NCBI GenBank assembly: GCA_946406115.1
Contig: OX291550.1
Coordinates: forward strand, 23,536,722 to 23,600,721
Direction of reading: 5' to 3'
DNA: 64,000 nt
Source: Apoda limacodes
Lineage: Eukaryota > Arthropoda > Insecta > Lepidoptera > Limacodidae
Positions 43,454-55,899 of this stretch are shown piece after piece (the stretch's first letter is position 1; the number at the start of each line of letters is the position of its first letter). The position numbers and the translations under genes were made by a program. The notes beneath the pieces are model-generated. The model was not told the DNA's origin and searched no databases. It saw only the letters and a program-made list of their open reading frames with translations.

Positions 43454-43690
43454 CCTTCAAAAATCTAATAACTTCTTTCTTGAACAACCCTAACTGTAGT
43501 CATGCAGCAGTAGAAACAGCGTAGGAGACACCACAAAGTCTTGCGGGATACCAGCATTAATGCCCATGTTATCAGGGCAACTACCGTCAGCTACGACTCG
43601 TATGCATCTGCCGGACAAAAAGCTAGCCACCCATTTGCACAAACCCTCGGGCACTCCGTAAGATGGCAAGTTCGATAAAAGAAGAAGGCT
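43454..43690 (-). pseudogene. LINE-A reverse transcriptase fragment, minus strand
   Basis: Reverse complement contains 'gtgcccgagggtttgtgcaa' and 'tagctttttgtccggcag', as at 34660-34710, followed by the AGIPQ/'tctcctacgctgtttctact' region and, after a jump, the 3' end of the frame. Confidence 0.7.
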
Positions 43691-43732
43691 AGTTGTAGAC
43701 TTCCGTCTATAGGCTCAGAGATATTTTAGTTA

Positions 43733-43990
43733 AAAAAATCGGGCAAGTGCGAGTCGGACTCGCGCACGAAGGGTTCCGTACCATTATCTACAAACACGAG
43801 CAAAAAATCACGTATGTTGTATGGGAGCCCCTTAAATTTTTTTTTTTCTGTTATTTAGTATTTGTTGTTATAGCGGCAACAGAATTACATCTCCTGTGAA
43901 AATTTTAACTGTCTAACTATAACGGTTCATGAGATACAGCCTGGTGACAGACGGACGGACGGACAGCGAAGCCTTAGTAATAGGGTTCCT
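43733..43990 (+). repeat. 'gggttccgta' family repeat copy
   Basis: 'ggcaagtgcgagtcggactc', 'gaagggttccgtaccattat', 'tgttgtatgggagcccctta', 'gttatagcggcaac' and 'gagatacagcctggtgacag' in order; ends in 'aatagggttcct'. Confidence 0.75.
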
Positions 43991-44284
43991 AATTACCTTT
44001 CAGATACTGTGACTGTGCCTTAACATTTTTGTAATACAATGTTTGTTTTTATTCAAGTTTTAGCGCGAAGATTTTCATTAGTAAACAATTCTTAATGAAC
44101 GTACTACCTATAGCAAATTGCAAATAGCATCTTTCAATTAGAATGGCGCGTTCAAATATTCAAGTTCAGTAAATTTATACATTAAATGAGAAGTTATGAT
44201 TTATTTTATGAAAGGTTTAAAGCTAACAAAATATTAGTACAAATGACTTACAAATCATAGACATCAATACGGATTTTTTTTTTT

Positions 44285-44555
44285 TTAAATAAATAAATAA
44301 ATATTTTTGGACATTAAACACAGCGCCTTCTGGCCCCAAGTAAGCAAAGCTTGTGTTATGGATAACAGACAACGGATACAGATACATATACATATAGGTT
44401 TTTTTTTTGTAAATACATACATATTATACATAAATACACCCAGACTCAAACACACACATGTTTTTTTATCACATAAATGTTTGTCCAGTGCGGGAATCGA
44501 ACCCACACCCTCAGCGCAGCAGTCGGCCACACTACCAACTAGGCTAGCTAGGGAG
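44285..44555 (-). mobile_element. tRNA-derived SINE, near complete
   Basis: On the minus strand: A box tagcctagttgg, B box gggttcgattcc, then 'gcactggacaaacatttatg', a T-rich/A-rich middle, 'ataacacaagctttgcttac', 'ttggggccagaaggcgctgt' and a tail of 'attt' repeats with an A run. It is the reference for recognising the SINE inside the Polinton TIRs. Confidence 0.8.
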
Positions 44556-44559
44556 TTAA

Positions 44560-45690
44560 TTGTTAAATGTAGGTAGTTATCTAACTTCCGATTTATGAAT
44601 TCGGACTCTAGACAAAATAAAGTTGCGTAAAATTTTGAACCTGTGGCGCAAGAATGAATGGTTTGAAGCTAACTATGGTTGAGTGTTTGATTGGAACTAA
44701 AGGTAATTGGAGAATGTTTTAAAAGCGTTGATTAGTGGTTTGTTTGAACGTATTTGATTGGTGGTAGTTTTAAGACGAGCGCTGATTGGGAGTTTTATAA
44801 TGTTGAATATAACTGCGAAATTTTAAGTTACTTAGAACTTTTATTATATTGAAAACACCCTCGAAACTTACCTAAGTGAGTCGTTTAACAACCATTAGTG
44901 TAGCCTCATACAATAAATATTCTAACAATAATAAAGGGTAGTTGTCTTGGTTTTCACGTATTCTGTATAATGGTATGACGTGTTAGTTTATTTAAAATTA
45001 CCCGGGTTCGTTCAAACTTTACGAACATTTAGAACATAATATTAATATTCTATTAGTTTAGGATAATTAGGCCGTTTTATCTAGACCGTTCATATTAATC
45101 TAGGACTCTATAATAGTACCCCAACCAACATAACTAGAATTATACTTAAAATATATTCTTTTTTCTTTGTTAAAATTAGTTAAGGCCGTACATTCGTCCG
45201 GAATATAAAATAGTATGGAGGGGTTTGAAATGTAGGAAGGGAGAACGTTGTTAGAGATGGGTTAGTGGTGATAAAAGTGCGTGGTCCCATACATACAGAA
45301 AATTCAATTGCCGTCGTTTAAATTGTCGAAACGCTGCCCGAAAAGGAGGAAATCATAGTCTACGCTTGTGTCACTAAATGCTACCACGTTGGGTTAAACT
45401 ACAGCCAGATACTAGAAGTTACAGTGAAAATATTGTATTTTCGTTGTGAAATTTTTTGGGTTGTGTTTTAAAAATATCTAAATTAATGTTAAAACATCCA
45501 AATGAGAGGCCCGCTTTTGGCGGTTAGAAGTTTATGGTAGAAAGAAATCTCAATCACCTCAGTAGGAAGGAATATATTAACCGACCTTGTTACTAGGATA
45601 TTTTCAGCTAGGTAAAGATATATCTTCTATAAAAGTAAAGTGTGAACTAAGATAATACCAGCCATAATAATTATATAGCCCACTAAAGAA
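44560..45690. other. Spacer, no gene seen
   Basis: AT-rich, non-coding on both strands as far as I can read. Confidence 0.5.
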
Positions 45691-45695
45691 CTATA

Positions 45696-46591
45696 CACAC
45701 CGGCACAATTAGCGGAACAGAAAAAAAAGTGAGACTATGAGATAATAACGCATATATTTGACGAAAATGTAATTAGACACAAAATAACAAATTGATTAAA
45801 ATCTTTTAACAACGACTTTGAAAAGTCTTTGTTATTTTTTATTGAAAAATAAAGAAATTTGAAATAAGTGAAATTTTTAGATGATTATGAACCATCACAA
45901 AAAATAAAAAAAAGTAAGCATTAAATGATTTAACAATATAATTAAAGCAAAACTAATAACGAGTGTTTCCCCCTCTTGCTCTGATTACGGTTTCCATTTG
46001 TCTGGGCATGCTACAGATTATGTTATCGATGATTTCTTGAGGCAACCGCTCACACTCCTTAAGTAATGCGTTTCCAAGTTCATTCAGATTGTTGGGGGGT
46101 GGCATTCTGGATTTAACCCTTCTTTTTAGCAAGTCCCAGACATGCTCTATCGGATTCATATCGGGGGAATTTGCTGGCCACTGCATCACTGGTATACCTA
46201 CGTGGCTCAGATATGCCTGTACCCATTGTGCACTATGAGCACGAGCATTATCTTGCATTAGAATAAAGTCGTCACCAATAAATGGGGCAAATGGTACAAC
46301 ATGTTCTTCTAAAATGTCTCTGATGTATCGATCTGCTGTCATGGTCCCTCCTGTGACTATCACTAACTCCGTGCGAGCTCCCAAACATATCCCTCCCCAA
46401 ACCATAATCGAGTCGCCACCATAAGCTACTGTGTGTTCAAAATTAGACTGTATGTGGCGTTCTCCTTTGCGTCTCCATATTCGCTGTCTCCCATCGATCT
46501 GTTTTAAAAGAACTCTGCACTCATCAGTAAAGAGAACCTGCTGCCATTCGTTCAAATCCTTTTTTTGTGTTCCGCTAATTGTGCCGGTGCG
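45696..46591 (-). mobile_element. Tc1-type transposon with both TIRs, internally deleted
   Basis: The ends 'cacaccggcacaattagcgg' (45696 onward) and 'ccgctaattgtgccggtgcg' (46572-46591) are inverted with one mismatch; both are flanked by TA (45694-45695 and 46592-46593), the Tc1/mariner target. At 896 bp it is far shorter than the 1.3-1.7 kb of complete elements, because the part coding for the DNA-binding domain is gone. Confidence 0.85.
45953..46555 (-). CDS. Tc1-type transposase catalytic domain, N-terminally deleted
   Basis: 200 residues, open. All three acidic residues are visible: Asp in VLFTDECRV, Asp in FILMQDNARAH, and Glu in NSPDMNPIEHVWD; the last two are 34 residues apart or close to it, as in DD34E enzymes. 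The helix-turn-helix domains are missing and the frame begins almost at the right TIR (upstream in-frame codons K-D-L). It might fold as a catalytic fragment but cannot bind the TIRs by itself. Confidence 0.85.
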   Translation of the reverse strand: MNEWQQVLFTDECRVLLKQIDGRQRIWRRKGERHIQSNFEHTVAYGGDSIMVWGGICLGARTELVIVTGGTMTADRYIRDILEEHVVPFAPFIGDDFILMQDNARAHSAQWVQAYLSHVGIPVMQWPANSPDMNPIEHVWDLLKRRVKSRMPPPNNLNELGNALLKECERLPQEIIDNIICSMPRQMETVIRARGGNTRY

Positions 46592-47782
46592 TATAGGTCT
46601 GCCAAGAGATACAGTAATTACTATGTGTAATCCATGTCCATCCTTAGCGGCGTTAGTAGGGTTTTACTATTTGTAAATGCTGGTTAGCTAGTCTAGGTGA
46701 GCGCTAATGTAAATTGTAAGGGGGCACTCCTGAAACCTACTTTCTGGTCGCAAGTCCTGAACACATAGCTACCTAGTTCCCACTCTACAAAGCGATTGGA
46801 TTTTACTTTTAAATGTGGAAGTAGCGAAAATAAGGGTTCCTTTGCGTGGGGATGACAGAAAAATCATATAACTCCTTAGTACCTATGTCCTTTAGTTCTG
46901 ATATTCTAGTATTTGCTTTGTTTAGGTGGTTTTGTACTGACTTTAGAAATGGGCATTATTTATGATCGTAGGTTTAGCTATATTGATTTTCTTGATTATT
47001 TCCTTTAATGCTTATTTTGTATACTATTGTTTGCTATATTACTCTGACGTACCTCTAAAACAACTGGGTTACTACTTATTTAACACAACGGGTTTCGGGT
47101 CCTACCACTTTATACGATCACGCTTGGCCAAATAATATAATTATCTGCATCAATATTACATATTTAATTTATCTGATTTCTCTCTTTCGTTGAGTGATAG
47201 TGGGCTTCGAGGTTTCTTAGACCATTTTATTATATCTTAATATTTTTATATTCTTCTTGTAAGGGGGGACGTTACAGTACGGAACCCTAAAAATATCAGG
47301 AATAACACAATCATCCAAAACTTATTCGGAATTATTGAGTACCATTCCAGTCTATCTAAATTGACGTCGCCTAAAATGAAATCATGAACGGTGGTGGAGC
47401 GGGTTGTAGATATAGATTCAATTGTAATACTAGCTTTATCGCGAACTTATATTATTCTATACTCCAAAGATTGTAATTACTATTGATATAAGTATCTAGT
47501 TTAGACTTTGTAAAACACTCTGTTACGACATTTATCTGAGTTGAAAAGTATAATAGGCTGTAGTATGATAGAATAGGGATAAATAAGTTAATTTTTAAGA
47601 ATGCTCTGAATGTTGTTTTCAGCAATTTAAATGCGACAACAGGTGCTGCTGCAGAAACCTTTGCTTCAGTCGTCAATTTGATGACAGCGGTCCAATGCAT
47701 CATCACCGAGGACTGGCCACCAGAATCTACCATCAAAGGCTAGTATTCCGTTAGAACAAGGTTTTTAATAGATTTTCTAAGA

Positions 47783-48215
47783 AATCGGCCAAGTGCGAGT
47801 CAGACTCGCGAACGAAGGGTTCCGTACCATTATCTATAAAAACGGCAACAAATCACGTTTGTTGTATGGGAGCCCCCCATACATATTTGTTTTTTTATTA
47901 TATATTTTTAAAGTGACTATAATATTCTTATTTTAATATAATATATATTATAATAATAATATATATAATTCAATATTCTGCGAATAGTTTAAGAATCTCC
48001 CTGTTGTCGAGCAAAATCGAGATTTGTTATATGGAAGCCCTTTTAGTATTTGCTGTTAGTATAGCAGCAACAGAAATACATCTTCTGTGAAAATTTTAAC
48101 TGTCTAACTATCACGGTTCATGAGATACAGCCTGGTGACATACTGATGGACAGCGGAGTCTTAGTAATAGGGTACCGCTAATTACCATATGGGTACGGAA
48201 CCTAACGGACTGACG
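47783..48215 (+). repeat. 'gggttccgta' family repeat copy with AT insertion
   Basis: Starts 'cggccaagtgcgagtcagac' and ends 'tgggtacggaacc'. About 140 bp of AT-rich DNA (47900-48010) splits it. Confidence 0.75.
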
Positions 48216-50925
48216 GTTTTTAAGGCTGCTTAACAATGCTTATAAATTAATTTTATTGAAAGATACGAACAAAACTTTAAGAGTCTTATTTAAATTGTTA
48301 TTAAGTTTGTTCAATAGTATTTCAACTTCTTGCTCCTTTGAGGGTTCTGTACCTAAAGGGTGCCAATGCCCAAGTAACACACATAGCTGTAGAGTCACCG
48401 GACTACAGAATAATGATAAACTTGAAGCTGAACAAGCTAGCTGAATAAGGACTGTGTAGCTGGCTACAACTAGGGCCCCAAATTAACCATATAACCATTT
48501 TCTTTCTCTAAAACAGCCAAGACATGTTTTATAGCTTGACAACGTTATGTTTAATACAAAACAAAATATTTGCTGGCAAATAATTTTTCGTGCAGATTGT
48601 GTGTGCATGTTTATCAACGGCGACAACATATTTTACGAAATGTCCTCATCTTCACTTAATCTTAAGGGAAATAATTTTTCATATGTTTTATATATCTGTT
48701 GATCAATTGTATTGTGGATGCCACTTTACTGTGAATGTATATAGGAGAGATTTCAAATGTTTCACGCGCCTTCAAAATAATACTGTTTTATTAAATATAT
48801 TTTACAGGAGGAAATAGGGTGTACGAATTATTTATGGATACTGACACAAAATTATTTAACTTAAACTCATAAATTATCAATAACAAATAATTGAGATTGT
48901 TTTATTACATTAATACTAACAAATATATTGAAAATCAATGTGACATAATTTGGTATTTTCTTCATAAAAAAATCGTTTCTGTTCAGCTCAAAATACATTT
49001 GACATTTTATTTTCTTTATAATGGCGATATTAAACTGTATTTAACAACTGAAGGCATTACTTTTGGCATGGAATTAAATATTTTCACGGCTGTCTAAGGG
49101 TGTGTTTTAGGGATAAAGAAATCTTGTTGACATTCTCTTTTCTGTCACACGGCGATTATAAACTTTATTTGACAGCTGAAAGCATTACGCTAGCTGTACA
49201 TTGGAATCAAATAGTTTAAATGGCTGTCTAATGTTAAAAAGCAAGAGTAACAAAGAGTATTTTAGAGGAGAAAAAATCTTGATCAAATATCTTCTCGTAC
49301 ATATAACTTTAAATATAATTTAATTTTGTAATCCTAATGGTCTTGCCAACAAGTAAATATTTTTTAATAGTGCTTATACTTTTATTCGTTCCCCAAACAC
49401 ATTGCGAGGTTATGAAAAAATATCACGATATCTTAACACCACTCCCCTATATTTACCCTCTAATAACTTTGGAGGCTTTACAATAGCTGATATTTTTAAT
49501 TTATGCTTAAATATTGGAGTACAGTTTATATAACTAATTTTTAATTTAATTTACAGCTCAATGAGTCATTTAATGCTTTTATACATCGTACAACAGTTTT
49601 AGACATTCTATATTATGTATTAATCAGCTACTATCAAGCTTATTTAATAGTATTTGAATAGAATTAGTCCACGCCGAATAAAATCCAATGGTAATATTTG
49701 ATTCTTTAATACAGCTCGCGGCATTATAAGGGTGGTGTCTTTTTCGCGTTCATCGGCTGTTTATATGCTTAAGTCTTCTAAACCAGCTAGTAGCTTCATA
49801 TGTTGCCGGAGTCTGGAAAACAATGATTTCAAATTTTACACTCATGCATTATGTTAAATTTTTGACAATTATGCAGTCATTAGTCAACTGTGTCGTCTAA
49901 CAGTAATACAGTAATCAGACTTGTTTTATCCCTTCTTCCAGCTTAAATTACAGTATTTGACTGTAATATAGCTTGGCTTTGGATATAATACACGCTAATG
50001 TGCTACTTGGGTGAACCCTATTGCTAAGCCTAAACTGTATGTCTATCTGTCTGTCCGTTTGACCTTCTTAAAGGGCTCTAACTTTTGGAATATAGAGCGA
50101 TGTAGATAGAAGCCTGAAATGTTTACCGTTGTTATAGTATAGTAGTCTACAACTACAACTCCTACTAATAACAAATTATAAAAACCGGAAAAGCGTTAAT
50201 CGGGCTCGTGCATTACTTTCTGGTGGGTCAGAATTATCGGTGCGCGAATCCGACTCGTAGTTGGCTGTTTTTTAGGGTGCCGTAGTCAGCAAGGTACCTT
50301 TATAGTTTCGCCATGTCCGTCCGTCCGTCCGTCTATCCGTGGCTTAGTTAAAAACTACTTATACAAGAAAGCAGCAATTTGGCAGGAATATACACATTGA
50401 TCAAGCCGACAACGTGGTAGAATAAAATTTGTGAAAAGTTTTTTTTTATAGGCTACCTCCCCTACACGTGAAATGGGGACGAAATTTTTTTTTCTCGTCT
50501 TCCCCATCTTGTGGGTTATCGTTGGATAGGAATTCGAAAAAAATTGGCGGTATGCGCAGATCATATTTTGATTTAGGGCTCCGTTTGCGAAACATTTAGC
50601 TTTAAAGTACTAATTTTTGTTATAGTCAAGTGTCCTCCCCCTCTACTGGTACCCCCATATATACACATATACCTCCTCTAAATGTAAAAAAAATTACGGT
50701 GGTAGTGCATATGATGAATTTAAATAGAAAACTATCACGGGTAAGTTCAGTTTACAGGCTAACGAGTAATAGTCGACCAAGTTAGAATGTACTTGGAAAA
50801 GTGAAATTTTCGTACAAATTCCATTAAAAGTTACTTAAATGACGTAGGAAAACAGGTATTAACAGGTAGACGCTTGAAATATTCACAGAATATTTAGTTA
50901 TATATTCATTTTAAAAATAAATTGA
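48216..50925. other. AT-rich spacer, no gene seen
   Basis: About 2.7 kb. Two related pieces ('gacatt...cttt...aatggcgatattaaactg' at about 48990-49095 and 'gacattctctttt...cggcgattataaactt' at about 49115-49220) look like an old tandem duplication of about 120 bp. A (gtcc)n-containing repeat lies at 50270-50340. Confidence 0.5.
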
Positions 50926-50929
50926 ATTA

Positions 50930-51050
50930 AAATAAAACAAACATTTAAGAGGGGGTCCCATACCACAAACGTGATTTTTTTGCCGTTTTTATAGACAATG
51001 GTACGGAACCCTACGTGCTTAAGTCCGACTCGCACTTGGCCAATTTTTTT
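50930..51050 (-). repeat. 'gggttccgta' family repeat copy, 3'-truncated
   Basis: 'gggggtcccataccacaaac', 'gacaatggtacggaacccta' and 'cgactcgcacttggcc' are the reverse of the start of the family. Confidence 0.7.
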
Positions 51051-51850
51051 TTGAATTAATGGTGGCCATTTTGTTTTATTTCCTAAAACAAATTGCGGTA
51101 AAACTTGTAATAAGAGCACTAAGCGTAATATACAGATATTTCTTTGAAAATAAAATTACATGAATAGTGTCAAATACCTAATGAGTTATAGCCAACCAAT
51201 CCAAGCTAATAATTAGTTCAGCTTAATCCTATACATATAATAAAATGGTATAAAAGTCAAAACTGTACATTGAATATTTTTTTAAAAGAATACTTGGGGT
51301 GTGATCATCGATGTGATCTACAATCGATACCGAAGCCAAAAATATAGTTTTTAGAATTTTTGTCTGTCTGTTTGTCTGTATGTATGTTCGGGTTAAACTC
51401 AAAAAGTACTGCATGGTTTTACTTCAAATTTGGCACGAATATTATAAGGAAGTCGGGTCAACATATAGGCTACATATTATCACGCTATCACCTACGGGGA
51501 ACGGGCAGTGAATCTTTATTTCTTCAATGCTTTCTGTAACAACGTGTAATCTAAAGACGCATATTTGACTTACTTCTTAATTATTAATTATTCTACTCAC
51601 ACAGAGCCATTTATTTTATGTTAAAAAATCGTGTAAAGTCATAACTTAGATGTGTTATAATTTTTCACCATATAAAAATGTTTCCTATTTGCTAACCAGA
51701 TGGCGTTGGCGTCGAATTAGATCGCGCTATGGTTTAGTTCACAAAAAAAGATGTTATAGTAAAGCGTAGCTAGTCTACTGAAACACAATTATTGTGTATC
51801 ATTATTAGAGTAGTTAGAATCAAGCTGTTGACGTTTGCTTTTTTTTTCAG

Positions 51851-54800
51851 ATTTGGAAACTTTTAATTTTATAATAGTAGGTGCTGGGACGGTTGGGAGT
51901 ACTGTTGCTAATCGATTATCGGAAGTGGCAGACTGGAAAATACTACTTATAGAGTATGGTGGAGACCCGCCTGTCGAAAGTATCGTAAGTACCTGTATAG
52001 CTAGGGTTGCCATAAATATTGGGAACTGATACGGGACGTTTAAGGTGATTTCACTTGAGATTATCAATAACTTTAAAAGAACTGTATTTTGGTGCGATTT
52101 AATAATTATTTTTATTAAATTGTCGGTTTGCGACAGTCGTATTTATGGTTTCTGCTCGAGAATTTTCGAACTCAAGAAGACTCGAGAAATCCCATGCCTC
52201 GAGAATTCTCGAGGCACCAATCTCAAGTATTCGAGGTAGGTTTTTCCGCGTTATATTTTCCGGGCTCACTGCGACTACTGCGAGCAAGTTGTTTCACTCT
52301 CACACACACACAAACACGCCGCGCCTTGGATTTTTAACTAAGATGTCAATCAGTGCTAAAGCTACTAAAATAATTTTAAACGACTGATATTGAATTTGTT
52401 ATAATCAGAATCAGATTAAAACTCTTAGTGATCTGTTAGTTTTAGTTTTTTAAGATTTAATTATTGTAATGGTTATTTCAGGAGCTTTCTATGTTTCGAT
52501 ATCGATCAAAGATTAAGCTGCAAAATACCAGACTGATTAAAGAATTACTAACTGTTAGTTACTTAATACTACAAATTCTCTACTAACTTAATAATAAACT
52601 AATTATTGTTCTTGTTATTTCTAGAAGATTACTTATCATATGTAACCTACATATGACTCAAATTTTAAATAGAAACTCTTAGGGTTGTTGGGGTACCGTA
52701 CCACCTTTAGTTATCTGTTTTCATTAGTTATTTAAGATTTTATTATTGTGATGCTTCTGTAAGATTTTTATATTTGATCTCAATGATTTAAAAGTTAGAG
52801 CTAATAAATACCAAAATTATATTGTTATTAAGATTATTAGTAAAGCAATAGCTTGATACTGAAGTTTTTTGTTTCTAGATGATTAAAACGCACGCAGATT
52901 TAACAAATACAAATATTATATTATTATTTAGATTATTAGTAGAGCAATAGCTTGATTGATGAGGAAATTTGCCGAAGAACTAAGGTTACCGGCATAGCTC
53001 AATTAGTTAGCAAGCTGAAGTGGCAATGGACAGGCCACATCGATCGTCGAACCGATAACTGAGGGGGAAGAAAGGTTCTCGAGTGGCGCCCATGAATCAG
53101 AAGACGCAGCGTGAGTCGGCCCCCTACCAGGTGGATAGACGATCTGGTCAGAGCCGCAGGAAGCGGATGGGTGCAGGCGGCTAAGGACCGGCCGTAGTGG
53201 AGAAATATGGGAGAGGTTCACGTTCAGCAGTGGACGTCTTTATGCTAAAACGAACGAACAAACGAATAGCTTGATTCTGAAGTTTTTTGTTTCTAGATGA
53301 TTAAGACGCACGCAGACTTTTAGTGTTTCTTATTCTACTGAGTATTAAGATTTGTTTATTAAGTGTTTTTATGTTTCGTTTATTTTAAGTAAGCGCAATT
53401 TTGGGTTATAATTTCGTGATTATTTTCAGTTTTTTCTTTAAATTTTATTACCAATTATAAGTCTTCTTTGAAAGCCTCGAAACTCGAGAAGACTCGAGAA
53501 TTTGGCCTCAGAAATTCCCGTGCCTCGAGAACGAAAATAGTTCAAGAAATCAGAAACCCTAGTCGTATTGTTGCATACGCGTATTTTACCGGAAACGGGA
53601 CAAAATAGCAATACGGGACAAGGTTCTCAAATAAGGTGACAGTCCCGTATATACGGAACGTATGGCAACCCTATGTATAGCTAATTATTTTTATTTTGTA
53701 AGCGCTTTTTTGCGACAAATCTTATGTTCAGTAATCAAGGTTATGTTATCATTATTAACGTAACGTAATACATACGAGTTTTTATACCCCGAATCCCGCT
53801 TTTTCTTATAATACTAGCTGTTTCTCGCTGCTTTGTTTGCATCAAGCATTGTTTGATGGTTTCGTGGCTCCTGGGTTCGATCCCCGCACAGGACAAACAT
53901 TTATATGATGAACATATATGTTTGTCTTGACTCTAGGTATTTTCTTGATTCGTACTTTTCATAACGCTTATCTTTTTTTGTTGTTATTATAGTCCAGAAC
54001 CTTAATTGTGTAAACCTGACTCACTTTTGACCTGTTATTTATTTTTACTTTTAGATACCAGGATTGTTCGCATCTAGTCCCCAATATGAATGGAGTTACC
54101 AAACAGTTAATGACAACAAAACTTGCCAGGCACATAAAAATGGATCCGTTTACTGGGTCAGAGGCAAAATGCTTGGTGGAAGTAGTAGTATAAATTCTAT
54201 GCTTTACTTTAAAGGGAACGAAAATGATTACCTGAAGTGGTACTTAAATGGTAATAAGGAATGGCATCCAGATATTGTCAAAAAGTATTTCAAAAAAGCT
54301 GAAAGCTTACAAGACATGTCGCTGTTAAAAAATAAGACCATTAGCAAAAACTATGGTCATAATGGACCTTTAGTAATAAACACATTTAACAGCACTTCAA
54401 GAAATCTAACTTTAAAGATACTACAGTCCTACAATGAGTTAGGTATCAAAACTGAACTTGATGTAAATACAGCTAATGACATCGGGTCCGCAATTATAAG
54501 GGCCACAGCTGCTAATGGAAAAAGAGTTAGTTCTGCCACTGCGTACCTAATACCAATCCAGAAAAGAACAAATTTGAAAATCATAAAAGACACTTTGGTT
54601 ACCAAAATTCTTATTAAAGACGGATCAAAGGAAGCCTATGGAGTTGAGGTGGAACGCGAAGGCAAAAAAATGACGTTTTATGCATCTTTGGAAGTTATTG
54701 CCAGTGCAGGATCTATTAAAACTCCACAACTACTGATGTTATCCGGAGTTGGGCCAAGGAAATACTTGGAATCAAAAAATATAACATGCAAGGTAGATTT

Positions 54801-55608
54801 ACCATCAGTGGGAAAGAACCTTCAGGATCATTTAACGGTACCAATACCGATTTTCGGCAACAATTCAGCCTCAGAAGTGTCTGAATCTAAATTGGATGCG
54901 GCCTTATACCTCCATAACCGCACTGGACGATTGGCTCAAACAAGTTTTGCTGATATTATAGCATATTATTCACAATCTGGGATAACGAAATTTCCCATGT
55001 ATGGAGTGGCTCTACGGCTGTTTGAAAAGAATTCTCCTAGGCTTCTAAAATATTTAAATACAGTTGGATATAAGCAATCGGTTACGGACTCTTTTTTAAG
55101 ACAGAATAAGAAATCATCTTTATACTTATTCCTATTGAATCTTTTACACCCACGTTCCAAGGGCGAAATTTTACTACGTTCTTCTAATCCCAAAGAGTAT
55201 CCAGAAATTCACGCCAATTACTTTAAAAACTACGCAGACTTGCAAGCGACTACACAAGGAATTAGAATGTTGACCAAAATTGTTAATACTAAATTCTTTA
55301 AATCTATCGATGCCTATGTTGGTAGAATAAAATGGGCACCTTGTGCTAATTTAAAACTTGACAGTGACGAATATTGGGAATGTGTAGCGACAGCTACGGT
55401 TTATTCTGTGGGCCATCAAGTTGGTACAGCTAACATGGGACCTAATTCTTTATCTTCTGTTGTGGATGACCACTTAAGAGTTCATCTAATGAGAAAACTA
55501 AGAGTTATTGATGCCAGTATAATGCCCAGTATAACAAGTGTAGGGCCAGTGTACTGGATTGGTGAACGGGCTTCAGATCTGATCAAGAAAGATTATAATA
55601 AAATTTAA
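51851..55608 (+). CDS. GMC oxidoreductase (glucose dehydrogenase-like), two exons seen
   Basis: An FAD-dependent alcohol/sugar oxidoreductase of the insect GMC family. Exon A (51851-51984), after 'tttttttcag' and before GTAAGT, encodes FIIVGAGTVGSTVANRL...LLIEYGG, the GxGxxG dinucleotide fold. Exon B (54055-55608), after 'acttttag', begins IPGLFASSPQYEW and joins in phase. It has RGKMLGGSSSINSMLYFKG, SAGSIKTPQLLMLSGVGP and C-terminal VGHQVGTANMGP with the first catalytic His. The second catalytic His/Asn region reads SVGPVYWIGE, without the usual GNTNAPT-type Asn, so activity may be altered. Earlier exons with start codon and signal peptide were not found. AATAAA follows at about 55647. Exon A begins in phase 1, so at least one exon lies upstream. 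Confidence 0.85.
52006..53673. mobile_element. Putative DNA transposon in the GMC intron
   Basis: 'agggttgccata' (52004-52015) is inverted at 53662-53673 ('tatggcaaccct'), with 'gatacgggac' / 'gtcccgtata' just inside and 'tatagcta' on both outer sides. Subterminal direct repeats rich in 'actcgaga' lie at about 52165-52215 and 53480-53540. No transposase is visible; an RTE LINE tail is nested inside. Confidence 0.55.
52975..53250 (+). pseudogene. RTE-type LINE, C-terminal fragment
   Basis: Translated pieces KLKWQWTGHI, then a frame change and WTDDLVRAAGS-like sequence, and finally 'gttcagcagtggacg' follow the well-known end of RTE reverse transcriptases in moths (KWQWAGHIARR ... QQWTS). GC-richer than the intron around it. 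Confidence 0.7.
53860..53945 (+). mobile_element. SINE fragment with B box
   Basis: 'gggttcgatccccgcac' followed by 'aggacaaacatttatatgat' matches the middle of the SINE at 44285-44555 on the opposite strand. Confidence 0.6.
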
Positions 55609-55727
55609 TGGCAGTATGCCAAAGTAGTTCTGAAATGTATAAAACGAATAAATAAAATAGAATTTTGCTTACGTCTATGATTTCAAAAATATTGTTGAGT
55701 AGTTACCCACTTATTGTTGTATTTAAA

Positions 55728-55857
55728 GTTATTAGATTTTTGAACGGGCGGCACGGCGCGAGTGATGCCCCTAATATGTTGCAAGCGTCCATAGGTTGTC
55801 GTGACCGCTTACCTTCAGGGTGACTGCCAGTTTATTTGCCACCTCAGTGGTATAAAA
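55728..55857 (+). mobile_element. LINE-A 3' end fragment
   Basis: 'attagatttttgaacgggcg' then 'gtccatagg', 'gtgaccgcttaccttcaggg' and 'gccacctcagtggtataaaa' repeat 35665-35795. Strongly 5'-truncated; lies 120 bp after the GMC gene. Confidence 0.75.
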
Positions 55858-55899
55858 AAATGTTTTAAAAATTAAAAATTATACATTGTCGTCCATATA

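Noticed and set aside
52099..52387. Overlapping frames in the GMC intron
   Set aside because: They run through the CTCGAGA repeats on both strands and have no protein features.
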